Shown piece by piece: positions 30,501 through 38,610 of a stretch of DNA of 64,000 bases (position 1 is its first letter; every line of letters begins with the position of its first letter). The DNA comes from Tamlana sp. 2_MG-2023 (GTDB taxonomy: Bacteria > Bacteroidota > Bacteroidia > Flavobacteriales > Flavobacteriaceae). The notes beneath the pieces are model-generated. The model was given only the letters and a program-made list of their open reading frames with translations, did not search any database and was not told the DNA's origin. The DNA is taken from positions 414,035-478,034 of the forward strand of contig NZ_JAUOSF010000003.1 of assembly GCF_030548465.1 (NCBI RefSeq). The letters are read 5' to 3'. The position numbers were made by a program, and so were the translations under genes.

Positions 30501-31288
30501 AATTTAATATTTGGCGAGCACCACTGGCTAATGAATTGGATGCTTGGGGAACTTTTACAACTTCTATTGGACACCAAAAGGATGGCATGGCTAAAGATAT
30601 GTCTAATGGGTGGTATGCTCTAGGTTTAAATAATCTAGAACATGAAGTCGAGACTATCCAGATTGTTAAAAATAAAGAACGTGTTGGCTTAAAAGTAGTA
30701 ACACTTGCCACGACTAACCATGTTAATAATGCAGCCACTGGTTTTTTAAATACATTTAATTACACGATTTCTAAAGATGGAGAAATAAGGGTGCAAACAA
30801 AATCATCTGCAGAAGGAGAGTTTACCCATTGGATTCCTAAAATTGGTTTGCAACTTCAAATACCAGAGACATTTCAGAATATTAAATGGTATGGAAGAGG
30901 GCCTTATGAAACCTATCCTGACAGAAAAACAGGTGCTAAGTTTGGAAGTTATGAAACCACCGTAAAGTCAGATTATATCCCTTATATTATTCCACAAGAT
31001 TATGGCAATAAAACCGATGTGTATTGGACGTCCATTAGTGATGATAATGGCGTTGGGTTATTAATTAAAGGCGATCAAACATTTAATACAAGTGCTCAAT
31101 TGTATGATACCGATAATATGACGCGAGCTTATTACAAAAATCAATTGCAAAGTGTAGATTATGTGACTTTAAATTTAGATCATAAAATGTCTGGTGTTGG
31201 AGGAACAGCAATTTCTATTTTAAATAAATATCGAGTGTTGCCCCAAGCCTATGAATTTACTTTTTATATAAAACCTTTTAAAAAGTAA
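27524..31288 (+). CDS. GH2 beta-galactosidase-like enzyme with inserted LamG domain
   Basis: 1254-residue secreted LacZ-type glycoside hydrolase. The signal peptide ends near residue 24. A jelly-roll domain (about 60-235), an Ig-like domain and a TIM barrel (about 355-600) follow, with acid/base E477 in WSAGNES, nucleophile E549 in FMDEYLSAAGNS and Mg ligands E435/H437. A LamG-type concanavalin-like domain (about 605-795) sits inside the chain, between WDWVSPGIDARW and YGLVWPDRTVQPEL, which are contiguous in LacZ. The usual NRHEHHP motif reads NSHMMHP (374-380), so sugar specificity may differ from plain beta-galactosidase. The C-terminal Bgal small-chain domain includes WYGRGPYETYPDRKTGA. 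It has its own operator, promoter and terminator. Confidence 0.92.
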   Translation: MIKLNRVLICFFCFNIISNFGFSQSKNDWENPSIFQINQVLPHTNLMPFNTVKEAFGKDKKSSPNFLTLNGDWDFNFSENLDEAPSDFYKDNFNRKKWDKIKVPSNWEMEGFGYAMFRNIGQPYNSKPPLVPKEFNPIGSYYRTFTLPKNWKEKQHFLHFEGVQSASYVWINGVKVGYNQGAMEPAEYDITPYLKNGTNSIAVKVLHYSDGSYLEDQDTWRLAGIFRDVYIMSTPKTHIHDFYVTTELDKNYADATLNIETYIAQFDEDKSHDYVIHASLYDDKKRHIASENLTKVEENQLTGEFDKVSGSFPVNNPKKWSAEHPNLYTLILELRDANNKIIEVFRHNVGFRKVEVKNKAIYVNGMPVKLNAVNSHMMHPKTGHAMDVETMRKDLILMKQFNINCVRTSHYPPNVEYLDLADELGMYIIDEVGDEAHSNIHLSSQPEWRAQYLDRMQKMVYRDRNHASIVIWSAGNESGPGDNICAIIAEGKKIDPSRPAWMYGGNSDENPKTNPIKCEDIVGPRYVTPFTLTKRFALGDDARPSFMDEYLSAAGNSLGGLDEYWEAIYKYPRLTGGAVWDWVSPGIDARWRTTPDASPNKVMTSLMNKALLKEGKFGNALYLSGHDDWLEVYRDTALDISDDQLTLSFWVKPEKYNGDAYFITKGNYQYGIVQSSDTKIQFYIHTDMKVTLEASLPEDWVGKWHQVSGTYDGQNLRLYINGKQVASKTCTGDIINGPYAVNVGKSAEIIDNHLGYLTHTTIDNVRIFNKVIAIEDLTANSDSLKKNAALWLDFESVNDESHYYSLGLPGRTYGLVWPDRTVQPELWQLKKSPQPVAVEVVNLEKGQIEVFNRFSFTNLKALKANWSLSANGEKIESGTLKIDLEPLTKKGLNIPYKTKDFKEATHYVLELSFSISEDVVWAKKGHEVAWEQFEFPFIEKKPETVSVDGISIEDNAENIVFKGSNFTYTFNKEKGLLTSMVYEEKEYLKQGPKFNIWRAPLANELDAWGTFTTSIGHQKDGMAKDMSNGWYALGLNNLEHEVETIQIVKNKERVGLKVVTLATTNHVNNAATGFLNTFNYTISKDGEIRVQTKSSAEGEFTHWIPKIGLQLQIPETFQNIKWYGRGPYETYPDRKTGAKFGSYETTVKSDYIPYIIPQDYGNKTDVYWTSISDDNGVGLLIKGDQTFNTSAQLYDTDNMTRAYYKNQLQSVDYVTLNLDHKMSGVGGTAISILNKYRVLPQAYEFTFYIKPFKK

Positions 31289-31307
31289 ACAGGTTTTTTT
31301 ACTAATT

Positions 31308-31343
31308 AAAGCTGAGCAGTGTGCGCATTGTTCAGCTTTTTTT
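31308..31343 (+). terminator. Intrinsic terminator after GH2
   Basis: AAAGCTGAGCAGTG (31308-31321) pairs, with two G-U pairs, to CATTGTTCAGCTTT (31326-31339), followed by a T-run. Confidence 0.85.
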
Positions 31344-31440
31344 GTTTCTATACTTTAAAAATGGGTATTTTTTTTTGCTGTAGGCTACAATGGTATTTCG
31401 AAATTTTCCGTGCTTATAAAATTTACAAAATCAAATATTT

Positions 31441-31480
31441 AATGTAAAAATCACACTTTATTATTATTTTACTATATTTA
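31441..31480 (+). promoter_or_regulatory. AraR-type operator and promoter of the first modular gene
   Basis: AATGTA-AAAAT-CACACT (31441-31457), with -7-like TATATTTA at 31473-31480, 32 bp from the operator start. The predicted transcript start is near 31490, which leaves a leader of about 420 nt containing the hairpin at 31713-31763. Confidence 0.65.
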
Positions 31481-31712
31481 TGAACGATAAGACGTTCTAA
31501 TATAGAAATTTAAGTTGTAAAAAGTGTTTTTTATGCTAATGGATAAGAGCACGGTATGTGGTATATAACAAAATTTATTAACCAATAAAGATTTAAACTT
31601 TATAGGTTAAAATAAATAATTTCTTTTTAGGTGGTTTAACTAAAATAGCAGAGTAATACTAATTAGTTAGTTATTAATTAGGTGGATTCTTTTGCAAAAA
31701 ATTATAAGTGTT

Positions 31713-31765
31713 AAAAAGACATTTAATGTATTGTTGAGATTATAACACATTAAATGTCTTTTTCA
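31713..31765 (+). terminator. Strong leader hairpin (attenuator or small-RNA terminator)
   Basis: A perfect 17-bp inverted repeat: AAAAAGACATTTAATGT (31713-31729) and ACATTAAATGTCTTTTT (31747-31763), with a 17-nt loop and a T-run on the 3' side. It lies 150 bp before the next gene and 375 bp after the GH2 terminator, so it does not end a known gene. Either the leader of the downstream gene is attenuated here, or it ends a short RNA starting near 31490. Confidence 0.6.
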
Positions 31766-31914
31766 ATAAATGATTTGCTACGCTTAAATAGAGACTTCCA
31801 TTTAAGTTGTAGAAATATATAATATTAACCTTAAATAAAATAGGCCTATGCAAAGATGAAGCGTAAAGAATAACAATTAAAAATAATTTAATAATTAAAC
31901 AGTCAACTAAACTT

Positions 31915-34092
31915 ATGAAAACTAAATACTTTTTAATATACATTGGAATACTTTTTTCAATAGCACTACAAGCACAGAATAGCGTCACAATAGATAATCG
32001 CCCATCTACAGTTAATGCTAATGAACTAATTACATTAAACGTAAGTTATACTAAAAGTTTTCCTACTGCGCGAGTACTAGTTAAATTTTATGATACGAAC
32101 ACTAGTAGTCAATTAGATTTCGACATCATATCTTCAATTACCGCTAACTCTGGTACGGTGTCATTAACGGTTCAGGCACCGTCTTCTGTTGGAACAAATT
32201 ATGAAATTCGAGCCCAGTTATTGGAAAATTGGGCAGGAAAAGCAGATGATAATGGAGTAGTATCTGTAGTGTCAGGTGGGCCATCACAAGCGAATAGTGT
32301 CACTATTTTAAACCGCCCGTCTACAGTGGATACGAATGAATTAGTAACCTTAAATGTGAGTTATACTAAAGATTTTCCAACGGCGCGCGTATTGGTGAAA
32401 TTTTATGATACGAACACAAGTAGTCAACTAGATTTTGATATTGTATCTTCACTTACTGCTAATTCAGGCACGGTATCATTAACGGTTCAGGCGCCGTCTT
32501 CTGCTGGAACGAATTATGAAATTCGAGCCCAGTTATTGGAAAATTGGGCAGGAAAAGCAGATGATAATGGTGCGGTATCAGTAGTGTCAAGTACACCGCC
32601 TTCGGGTAATAACACCCTAGATATTGTTAACACACCTGCAAATTCTATTAACAATGGAACGATTAGAACAGTAAACGTGCAATATAATGCAATTCAACCT
32701 TGCAGAATAGAGGTTGAAGTGCGTAACAACAATATTGTAGGCACTAATGATATAATTATTGGAAAAGCTAGTAAAGAGATTAGTTCTGCGGGTAATGGTA
32801 CAGTGCCAATTGAGTTAGTTATCAATAATGGTAACCCGGCAGCAGTAAATCTACTTCGAGTACTTATGTATAACAATTCAGGTGGATTAATTTCGGTACA
32901 AAATATACCATCTCAACTGCTTAATAAAGGAAATGGTGTTATTACCTATCGCGGACAAATAGGCTATGAAAACGGACGGTGGCAAAATGAAAAATTTGAA
33001 GAAGCTCTAGGTAACGGGTATTATAGTAATTGGTTTGTAAACGAAAACTGGCAAGGCGATCTTAAGGCTAAATTTGGACCAGCCGAACAAGCATCGTGGG
33101 TGGAATGGGATAATAATGGATCCTCAGGAGGGCCATATACCCACGCAGAATTTGATATTAAAATTCAGAAATTTTCTTGGCATAATGATAGAGATAAGAT
33201 CGATCGAGGTTACCCAACAAAAATAGCTTCATTAAATAATAATGTAACTTGTACGGCTACAGGGCAATGGGGTCCAAATAGTGAAGGTCGTACATTTTTA
33301 AACATGACCGCTTGGCTTTATGACAAATCAGGGTCTATTGATAATACTTTTAAAAGGTCCGATATCATTGTGCATACTTGGGATAATTCTGGTGATTTAC
33401 ATCAAAAATATGTAGATAACCCTAACGATAATTTAGAGCCATTGTCAACAATTACTAGTGGCGGTATAACATATTATGTGTTAAAAAGAAATACTGGTGG
33501 TTATGGAGAAGAAGCCACTTACAATATTGTTCCAACGAGTAACCCTAGAGATGGCATTTGGCAAACCACGTTTAGTACAACACCCTTTTCTGTGTCACTA
33601 GATATGCGGGATATTTTAGAGAAGTTGATCGTAGTTGATGCCAATAGTGATATTCCTGTTTTAACGAACCAATGGTATATTCATGGTTTGGAGTGGACCT
33701 ATATTGGATCATCTGGAGATACCGTTGGGGGAGCTGTAATACAAGACAGTAAAGCTAAATTAACATTGACTTCTTATACCATTCCAGATTTAAACGGCGG
33801 TTCAATTTCAAAAGCATCAAAATTAAGTAAAGAGGCGTCTATCGATTTAGAGGAGTCTGTATATCCAAATCCCTTTTCTAATTCTCTAACTTACAAATAT
33901 AATTCAGAATTGAAAGGAGCGGTAACCTTAGAGTTATTTTCAATGGATGGTAGAAGGGTTGAAATAATTAAAAGTAGTAACAGGAGCTCAAATAGTATAA
34001 CATTTAATACAAGTCATTTAAATAAAGGGTTATACCTGCTTAAAATTAGTTCTTTAGATGCAACTATAACAAAAAAATTAATAAAAAGATAA
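31915..34092 (+). CDS. T9SS-exported modular protein: three Ig-like modules + GH12-like domain
   Basis: 725-residue secreted protein. Signal peptide 1-21, then two nearly identical modules (22-120 and 127-225, period 105 residues; shared TLNVSYTK, LTVQAPSS, TNYEIRAQLLENWAGKADDN). A third, different module (about 232-335) precedes a domain of about 290 residues (340-630) also present at 36222. That domain has AEFDIKIQKFSWH, LNMTAWLYDK, RSDIIVHTWDN (D483), GYGEEATYNIVP, DMRDILEKLIV and HGLEWTYIG. The strand order recalls GH12 endoglucanases, but the positions expected for the two catalytic glutamates are D483 and serine, so hydrolysis is unproven. A T9SS sorting domain (about 648-725, VYPNPFSNSLTYKY) ends the protein. 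Confidence 0.8.
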   Translation: MKTKYFLIYIGILFSIALQAQNSVTIDNRPSTVNANELITLNVSYTKSFPTARVLVKFYDTNTSSQLDFDIISSITANSGTVSLTVQAPSSVGTNYEIRAQLLENWAGKADDNGVVSVVSGGPSQANSVTILNRPSTVDTNELVTLNVSYTKDFPTARVLVKFYDTNTSSQLDFDIVSSLTANSGTVSLTVQAPSSAGTNYEIRAQLLENWAGKADDNGAVSVVSSTPPSGNNTLDIVNTPANSINNGTIRTVNVQYNAIQPCRIEVEVRNNNIVGTNDIIIGKASKEISSAGNGTVPIELVINNGNPAAVNLLRVLMYNNSGGLISVQNIPSQLLNKGNGVITYRGQIGYENGRWQNEKFEEALGNGYYSNWFVNENWQGDLKAKFGPAEQASWVEWDNNGSSGGPYTHAEFDIKIQKFSWHNDRDKIDRGYPTKIASLNNNVTCTATGQWGPNSEGRTFLNMTAWLYDKSGSIDNTFKRSDIIVHTWDNSGDLHQKYVDNPNDNLEPLSTITSGGITYYVLKRNTGGYGEEATYNIVPTSNPRDGIWQTTFSTTPFSVSLDMRDILEKLIVVDANSDIPVLTNQWYIHGLEWTYIGSSGDTVGGAVIQDSKAKLTLTSYTIPDLNGGSISKASKLSKEASIDLEESVYPNPFSNSLTYKYNSELKGAVTLELFSMDGRRVEIIKSSNRSSNSITFNTSHLNKGLYLLKISSLDATITKKLIKR

Positions 34093-34114
34093 CACTTGAT
34101 TAATAGCGAAAAGG

Positions 34115-34144
34115 GCCACTTTATTTATTTAAAGTGGCTTTTTT
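34115..34144 (+). terminator. Intrinsic terminator
   Basis: GCCACTTTA (34115-34123) pairs with TAAAGTGGC (34130-34138), six-base loop, then TTTTTT; 23 bp after the stop of the modular gene. Confidence 0.88.
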
Positions 34145-34165
34145 ATGTTAATTCTTATTTTTTTA

Positions 34166-34207
34166 AGTGTGTAAGTTACATTTAAATAAAAAAAAGTTAT
34201 ATATTTA
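34166..34207 (+). promoter_or_regulatory. AraR-type operator and promoter of the second modular gene
   Basis: AGTGTG-TAAGT-TACATT (34166-34182); -7-like TATATTTA at 34200-34207, 34 bp from the operator start, the same layout as at 31441, 40849 and 42804. Confidence 0.62.
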
Positions 34208-34262
34208 TCAAACTAAATAATTAAGTAAAAAGTTAATTGTTAATAACATTAAAATCAAAATT

Positions 34263-35861
34263 ATGAAATCAAAATTACTCCTATTATTTTCTGCAATACT
34301 CATGTCGCTGTCATTGCAGGCACAAAATTCAATTGATATTTTAACTCCACCACAATCGGTACAAGGAAATACCAATGTAGATATCACTTTTAACTACACA
34401 CTTGCTGTAGATGGATATGCCTACATTAGATTTAAAAATGGCCCAGATACTGAACACAATTTAACATATGTATCTAAATTATTAAGTGCTGGTTCTGGAA
34501 CAGAAACATTAAGTCTTCCAATACCAAACGCTAAGGATGGTGAAGCCTTGCCTCCAGGTGGTGGTTATAATTATCAAGCTCAGCTTTTTGATCATAATGC
34601 AGGTTGGTTAGATTTAGCTACGGAAGATTATTATGGTGTTGATTTAACGGCAGCCTCTAATTTCATATTGTTAAGTTCTGGTTACCCAACTACGGTAAAT
34701 GCGGGAGAATCTGTTGATATTAGTTTCGATTATGCAACGGATTATCCAGGTGGCGCACATGCTTTTGTACGATTAAAAGATGCATCAGGTAACCTGACAG
34801 CAGCTAGTGTAATAGTCGCTCAAGGTTCTGGAACAGAAACTGTGCAGTTACCAATACCTGCTAATGCATTAGGTACTGATTATGGTTACCAAGTGCAGTT
34901 ATTTGATCACAATGATTCGTATGCCTATATAGATGGTAATGACTATACTGATATTACTGTTGAGGTTGCAAAAAATTCTATTACTTTAAATACGCCACCA
35001 ACTAATGTTGAGGCAGGTTCAGATGTTAATATTAACTTGGACTATGTAACCGATCTTGCTAATGCCCATATATTTGTTCGATTTAAAGATGCTAGTGGTA
35101 ATTTAACAGATGTTAATCAAATAGTATCTGCTGGTTCAGGAAGTTTAACCTTGCCATTACCAATACCGGGGGATGCTTTAGGTTCAGGGTATAGTTATCA
35201 AGTGCAACTTTTTGATATTGATAATGGTTACAATAATATTATTTCGAACGATTTACCAGAAGATGTTACTGTAGTAGCAGCACCGGCAAATACGGTTGCT
35301 ATTAGTAATCCAGTAAGTCCAGTATTAATTAACTCTTCTGTGGATATCACTGTAAGTTATACACAACAGACAGAAGATTACTTTATAGGAGTAAGATTTT
35401 TAGACGGTGATGGTAATGAAGTAACTTCAGAATTCGGGTTTCCAACTGGAAATTCTGGAGACATCGTGATAAGCCTTGATACACCAACAACCGAGGCAGA
35501 TAATTACAGTTATAATGTACAACTTTATGATTTGTTGAATGACGTAGTTTACGAGAAAACATACAGAGGGATAGTAGCTACTGCATCATTAGGGACAGCT
35601 GACATAGCAAATAGTTTTAACAACTTGTCAATTTTTCCAAATCCAGCTACAGATTCTTTTTCATATAAATTTAACAATCAATTGACGGATTCTGTGCGTA
35701 TTGAGCTGTTTTCAATTAATGGAAGAAAAATTAAGGTGATAGAGCATGATAATACGTCTTTAAGTAATGGTGTGAATACTTCAGATTTAAGTAAAGGTGT
35801 GTATTTGGTTCGTTTTACTTCTAACGGATTGCAAGAAACTAAAAGATTAATCATAAAATAA
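34263..35861 (+). CDS. T9SS-exported protein of four tandem Ig-like modules
   Basis: 532-residue secreted protein with a signal peptide (1-21, SLSLQAQ). Four modules of about 100 residues follow (about 22-130, 131-235, 236-340, 341-440). The first three share a core: a hydrophobic I-x-x-PP/YP start, V-DI-F-Y, A-(Y/F)-(I/V)-R-(F/L)-K, GSGT-LPIP, and Y-YQ-QLFD. A T9SS sorting domain is at about 455-532 (LSIFPNPATDSFSYKF). No catalytic domain is present. The module family is unknown to me; its repeated carriage on exported proteins of a glycan locus suggests carbohydrate binding or a spacer role. It is a single-gene unit with its own operator and terminator. Confidence 0.85.
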   Translation: MKSKLLLLFSAILMSLSLQAQNSIDILTPPQSVQGNTNVDITFNYTLAVDGYAYIRFKNGPDTEHNLTYVSKLLSAGSGTETLSLPIPNAKDGEALPPGGGYNYQAQLFDHNAGWLDLATEDYYGVDLTAASNFILLSSGYPTTVNAGESVDISFDYATDYPGGAHAFVRLKDASGNLTAASVIVAQGSGTETVQLPIPANALGTDYGYQVQLFDHNDSYAYIDGNDYTDITVEVAKNSITLNTPPTNVEAGSDVNINLDYVTDLANAHIFVRFKDASGNLTDVNQIVSAGSGSLTLPLPIPGDALGSGYSYQVQLFDIDNGYNNIISNDLPEDVTVVAAPANTVAISNPVSPVLINSSVDITVSYTQQTEDYFIGVRFLDGDGNEVTSEFGFPTGNSGDIVISLDTPTTEADNYSYNVQLYDLLNDVVYEKTYRGIVATASLGTADIANSFNNLSIFPNPATDSFSYKFNNQLTDSVRIELFSINGRKIKVIEHDNTSLSNGVNTSDLSKGVYLVRFTSNGLQETKRLIIK

Positions 35862-35880
35862 CAAGAATAAAGTTGAGGTA

Positions 35881-35918
35881 AAAATCGTCTAAATGCATAT
35901 TTAGACGATTTTTTTTGT
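35881..35918 (+). terminator. Intrinsic terminator
   Basis: AAAAATCGTCTAAAT (35881-35895) and ATTTAGACGATTTTT (35900-35914) form a perfect 15-bp stem with a GCAT loop and a T-run. Its core recurs in the terminator at 38420. Confidence 0.92.
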
Positions 35919-35942
35919 TAAATGTTTTAGCAATGCAATATA

Positions 35943-35967
35943 AATGTAAATATTACACTTATATTTG
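35943..35967 (+). promoter_or_regulatory. AraR-type operator adjoining the promoter of the third modular gene
   Basis: AATGTA-AATAT-TACACT (35943-35959), directly followed by the -7 element TATATTTG (35960-35967), as at GH2. The start codon is 255 bp further on, so the 5' leader is long. Confidence 0.72.
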
Positions 35968-36039
35968 TAGCGTATTGGTTTCTTTGCTTATTAAAGAAGT
36001 TAATACTAAAATTAATGATAAAGTAAGATTAAACTTGCG

Positions 36040-36070
36040 ACATACCATGACTTGTTTTTATCATGTATGT
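36040..36070 (+). other. Leader hairpin before the third modular gene
   Basis: ACATACcATGA (36040-36050) pairs with TCATGTATGT (36061-36070), ten base pairs with one bulged C and a 10-nt loop. There is no T-run, so it is not a terminator. It lies inside the predicted leader (about 35975-36221); function unknown. Confidence 0.4.
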
Positions 36071-36221
36071 AGCTTTAAATTTGATTACTAATATGGACGA
36101 GGGAAAATCACGCTATATTTTTAATTAAATCATTTAAAAAACAAGGATTAACTCAAAAAAAATAAAGACTAACAAGAACTATTTTAGAGGATTTAAAAAC
36201 TAATTATTCAAAATTAAAACT

Positions 36222-38387
36222 ATGAAAATAAAATTATACTTATTCTTTCTTGCTATACTATCTTCGGTGGTTATGAAAGCACAAAGCACTATTACGATAG
36301 TGAATCCGCCACAAACAGTAACGGCAGGAACAAACGTTCAAATTGACTTTGATTATTCACTTGATGGGGTTTCAGACGCATGGGCATATATAAGATTTAA
36401 AGTAGCGGGAGCTAGTGATGATCTTAATAATGTTTCCGTAAAAGTATCAGTTAGTCCAGGAAGTAATTCAGTAAGTCTCCCAATACCATCAAGTGCTTTA
36501 GGGACTGGTTATGCTTTTCAAGCACAACTTTTTACCACCGATGGAAATTGGAGCCATTTGGACACTGATAATATAACAGGCGTAGTTGTAGAAGAAGGAA
36601 ATGCTGTAGAGAACACTATAACTATTGTTGAGCCACAAACTACTGTGTTTGCCGACAGGATTATTGATTATAATTTGAGTTATACAAAAAAACCTGAAGT
36701 AGCAGCTGCATGGGCTTTAATACGTTTTAAAGGGCCTACAGGCGATTTAGAACAACAATTTGTTAATGTTACAGACGATTCAGGAGTGGTTACCGTTGGC
36801 GTGCTTTCACCAGCAGTGGCCGGTACGAATTATAGTTTACAAGCCCAATTGTATACTAGCAACTGGGGCGAGTTAGATACTTATAATTTTTCTAATATTA
36901 CCGTAAATGAATATATTGCTACTGGCGAAAACACGCTAGAAATAGTGAACACATCAGAAGATCCTATTAATAATGGGAGTTTAAGACAAGTAAATGTTAA
37001 ATATAATTTAGTTGAAAGATGTAAAATATTAGTAGAGGTTCTTGATAAAGCAAATGCATCTAATGGGAAAAAAATTGGTGATGTCTGGGTTGAGCTGCCA
37101 GCTGGTAATGATACAGTAACACTTGATTTAATTGTTGATGCAGGTTTTCCTGGAACTACAAACAGAATTCAAGCGCTTTTATTTTCGCCAGGTAGTTCTT
37201 GGGAACCTATATCGATACCAGAAATCCCATATGTTTTGGTAGGCAAAGGAGATGGTGCTATAACATACAGAGGGCAGCCATATGAAGGTAATGGCAGTCA
37301 GAATGGTTTCTTTTCTCAAGACTTAGGTGATGGGTATTATACAAATTATTATATCGCAAATGGTTGGGAAGGTCCACTACAAATGAAGTTCGGTGATTTT
37401 GGGTCGCCTTCATGGATTGATTATGAAAACCAAAATAGTGAATCTGATGGCCATAAAGAATTTGATATTAAAATACAGAAGTTCTCTTGGCATGAACATA
37501 AAGATTATTTTACAGATCGTGGTTTTCCAACAGCTTTAAAAGATATTGATTTTCCCCTTCCAGCAACTTTAGAAGGGCAGTGGAGCCCTGGTAGTGGCGG
37601 AAAAGGTCAAATTAATTTCACAGCATGGATTACCGAAGATGGTGATATGTCAGGAAATCGAATTGATATTATAGTTCATGCTTTTGATAATGGTGGAAAT
37701 TTCAGAAAAAAATATGATGATAATAGCACAAGTGGCATTCATAAATTTAATAACATTGGAGAAATCACCGCAAATAACGGGTTAACCTACCAGGTGTTAA
37801 GAACTGTGCCGGGTTATTTGGGCGAGTTGGCATCTTATAATTTAGTGCCAGATGCTATCGTACAGGATAATCCTCAGGCAAACTATACGACCGATTTGAT
37901 CACATCAGAGATCGATATGAAAGATATTATTGATCATTTGATTGTAAAAGAATCTGAATATCCAGGAGTACAAATAACTATAAATGAAAATTGGCAAATT
38001 AATGGTTTAGAATGGACCGTAGTTGGGCAATCTGAAAATAGAGATACCGATGGTAAAATGATTCCGAGTGGTCACGGTAGATTTACCTTTAATAGTTATT
38101 CGATTCCGAATCTGGTTGACGAAGGTTTAAGTATCGATGAAGCTGATAGTAAAATTAAAAACCTTGTGCTTTTTCCTAATCCATGTTCCGACTCATTCAC
38201 TTATAAGTTTGATGCAGAAATGAGTGACCCAGTGCGTGTTGAGTTGTATACACTTGATGGGAGAAAAATAAGTGAAACAAATGATAATAGCGGAATCGTA
38301 AATACGGCACATTTAAATAAAGGCATGTATTTAGTTCGTATAACTTCAGGTCAAGTTAAAGAAACTAGAAAGTTATTGAAAAAGTAA
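36222..38387 (+). CDS. T9SS-exported modular protein: three Ig-like modules + GH12-like domain (paralogue)
   Basis: 721-residue secreted paralogue of the protein at 31915. Signal peptide 1-21; module 1 (22-125) is of the AYIRFK/LPIP/QAQLF type, module 2 (130-230) similar, module 3 (about 237-340) matches the third module of the paralogue (EIVNTSEDPINNGSLRQVNV). The large domain (343-635) shares GAITYRGQ, LGDGYYTN, HKEFDIKIQKFSWH, GQWSPGS, INFTAWI, RIDIIVHAFDN (D482), GYLGELASYNLVP, DMKDIIDHLIV and NGLEWTVVG. The two GH12 catalytic glutamate positions again read D and S by my alignment from memory. T9SS sorting domain at about 645-721. It could be a new glycosidase family or a binding protein. 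Confidence 0.8.
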   Translation: MKIKLYLFFLAILSSVVMKAQSTITIVNPPQTVTAGTNVQIDFDYSLDGVSDAWAYIRFKVAGASDDLNNVSVKVSVSPGSNSVSLPIPSSALGTGYAFQAQLFTTDGNWSHLDTDNITGVVVEEGNAVENTITIVEPQTTVFADRIIDYNLSYTKKPEVAAAWALIRFKGPTGDLEQQFVNVTDDSGVVTVGVLSPAVAGTNYSLQAQLYTSNWGELDTYNFSNITVNEYIATGENTLEIVNTSEDPINNGSLRQVNVKYNLVERCKILVEVLDKANASNGKKIGDVWVELPAGNDTVTLDLIVDAGFPGTTNRIQALLFSPGSSWEPISIPEIPYVLVGKGDGAITYRGQPYEGNGSQNGFFSQDLGDGYYTNYYIANGWEGPLQMKFGDFGSPSWIDYENQNSESDGHKEFDIKIQKFSWHEHKDYFTDRGFPTALKDIDFPLPATLEGQWSPGSGGKGQINFTAWITEDGDMSGNRIDIIVHAFDNGGNFRKKYDDNSTSGIHKFNNIGEITANNGLTYQVLRTVPGYLGELASYNLVPDAIVQDNPQANYTTDLITSEIDMKDIIDHLIVKESEYPGVQITINENWQINGLEWTVVGQSENRDTDGKMIPSGHGRFTFNSYSIPNLVDEGLSIDEADSKIKNLVLFPNPCSDSFTYKFDAEMSDPVRVELYTLDGRKISETNDNSGIVNTAHLNKGMYLVRITSGQVKETRKLLKK

Positions 38388-38419
38388 GATTTATAGTTGA
38401 AGTGTTATGGTAAGAAAGG

Positions 38420-38451
38420 TCGTCTAAATTTATATTTAGACGATTTTTTTT
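38420..38451 (+). terminator. Intrinsic terminator
   Basis: TCGTCTAAAT (38420-38429) pairs with ATTTAGACGA (38434-38443), TTAT loop, long T-run. It shares its stem with the terminator at 35881. Confidence 0.9.
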
Positions 38452-38478
38452 ATTAAAAAGTAATTATAATTTACTATA

Positions 38479-38512
38479 AATGTATTTAACACACTTGTTT
38501 TCGTTATATTTA
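38479..38512 (+). promoter_or_regulatory. AraR-type operator and promoter of the fourth modular gene
   Basis: AATGTA-TTTAA-CACACT (38479-38495), with -7-like TATATTTA at 38505-38512, 26 bp from the operator start. A less regular copy of the motif. Confidence 0.55.
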
Positions 38513-38610
38513 TTGCAAAGTAGATTTTTTTTTAAGTCTTAAAATGTTATGTCTTGAAAAAATATTTTGTAAACCGAACTATTACTAATTAAACAAAACC
38601 AAAAACGAAT

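Noticed and set aside
30466..30738. Minus-strand open frame inside the GH2 gene
   Set aside because: Antisense shadow of a well-supported coding region with no recognisable domain.
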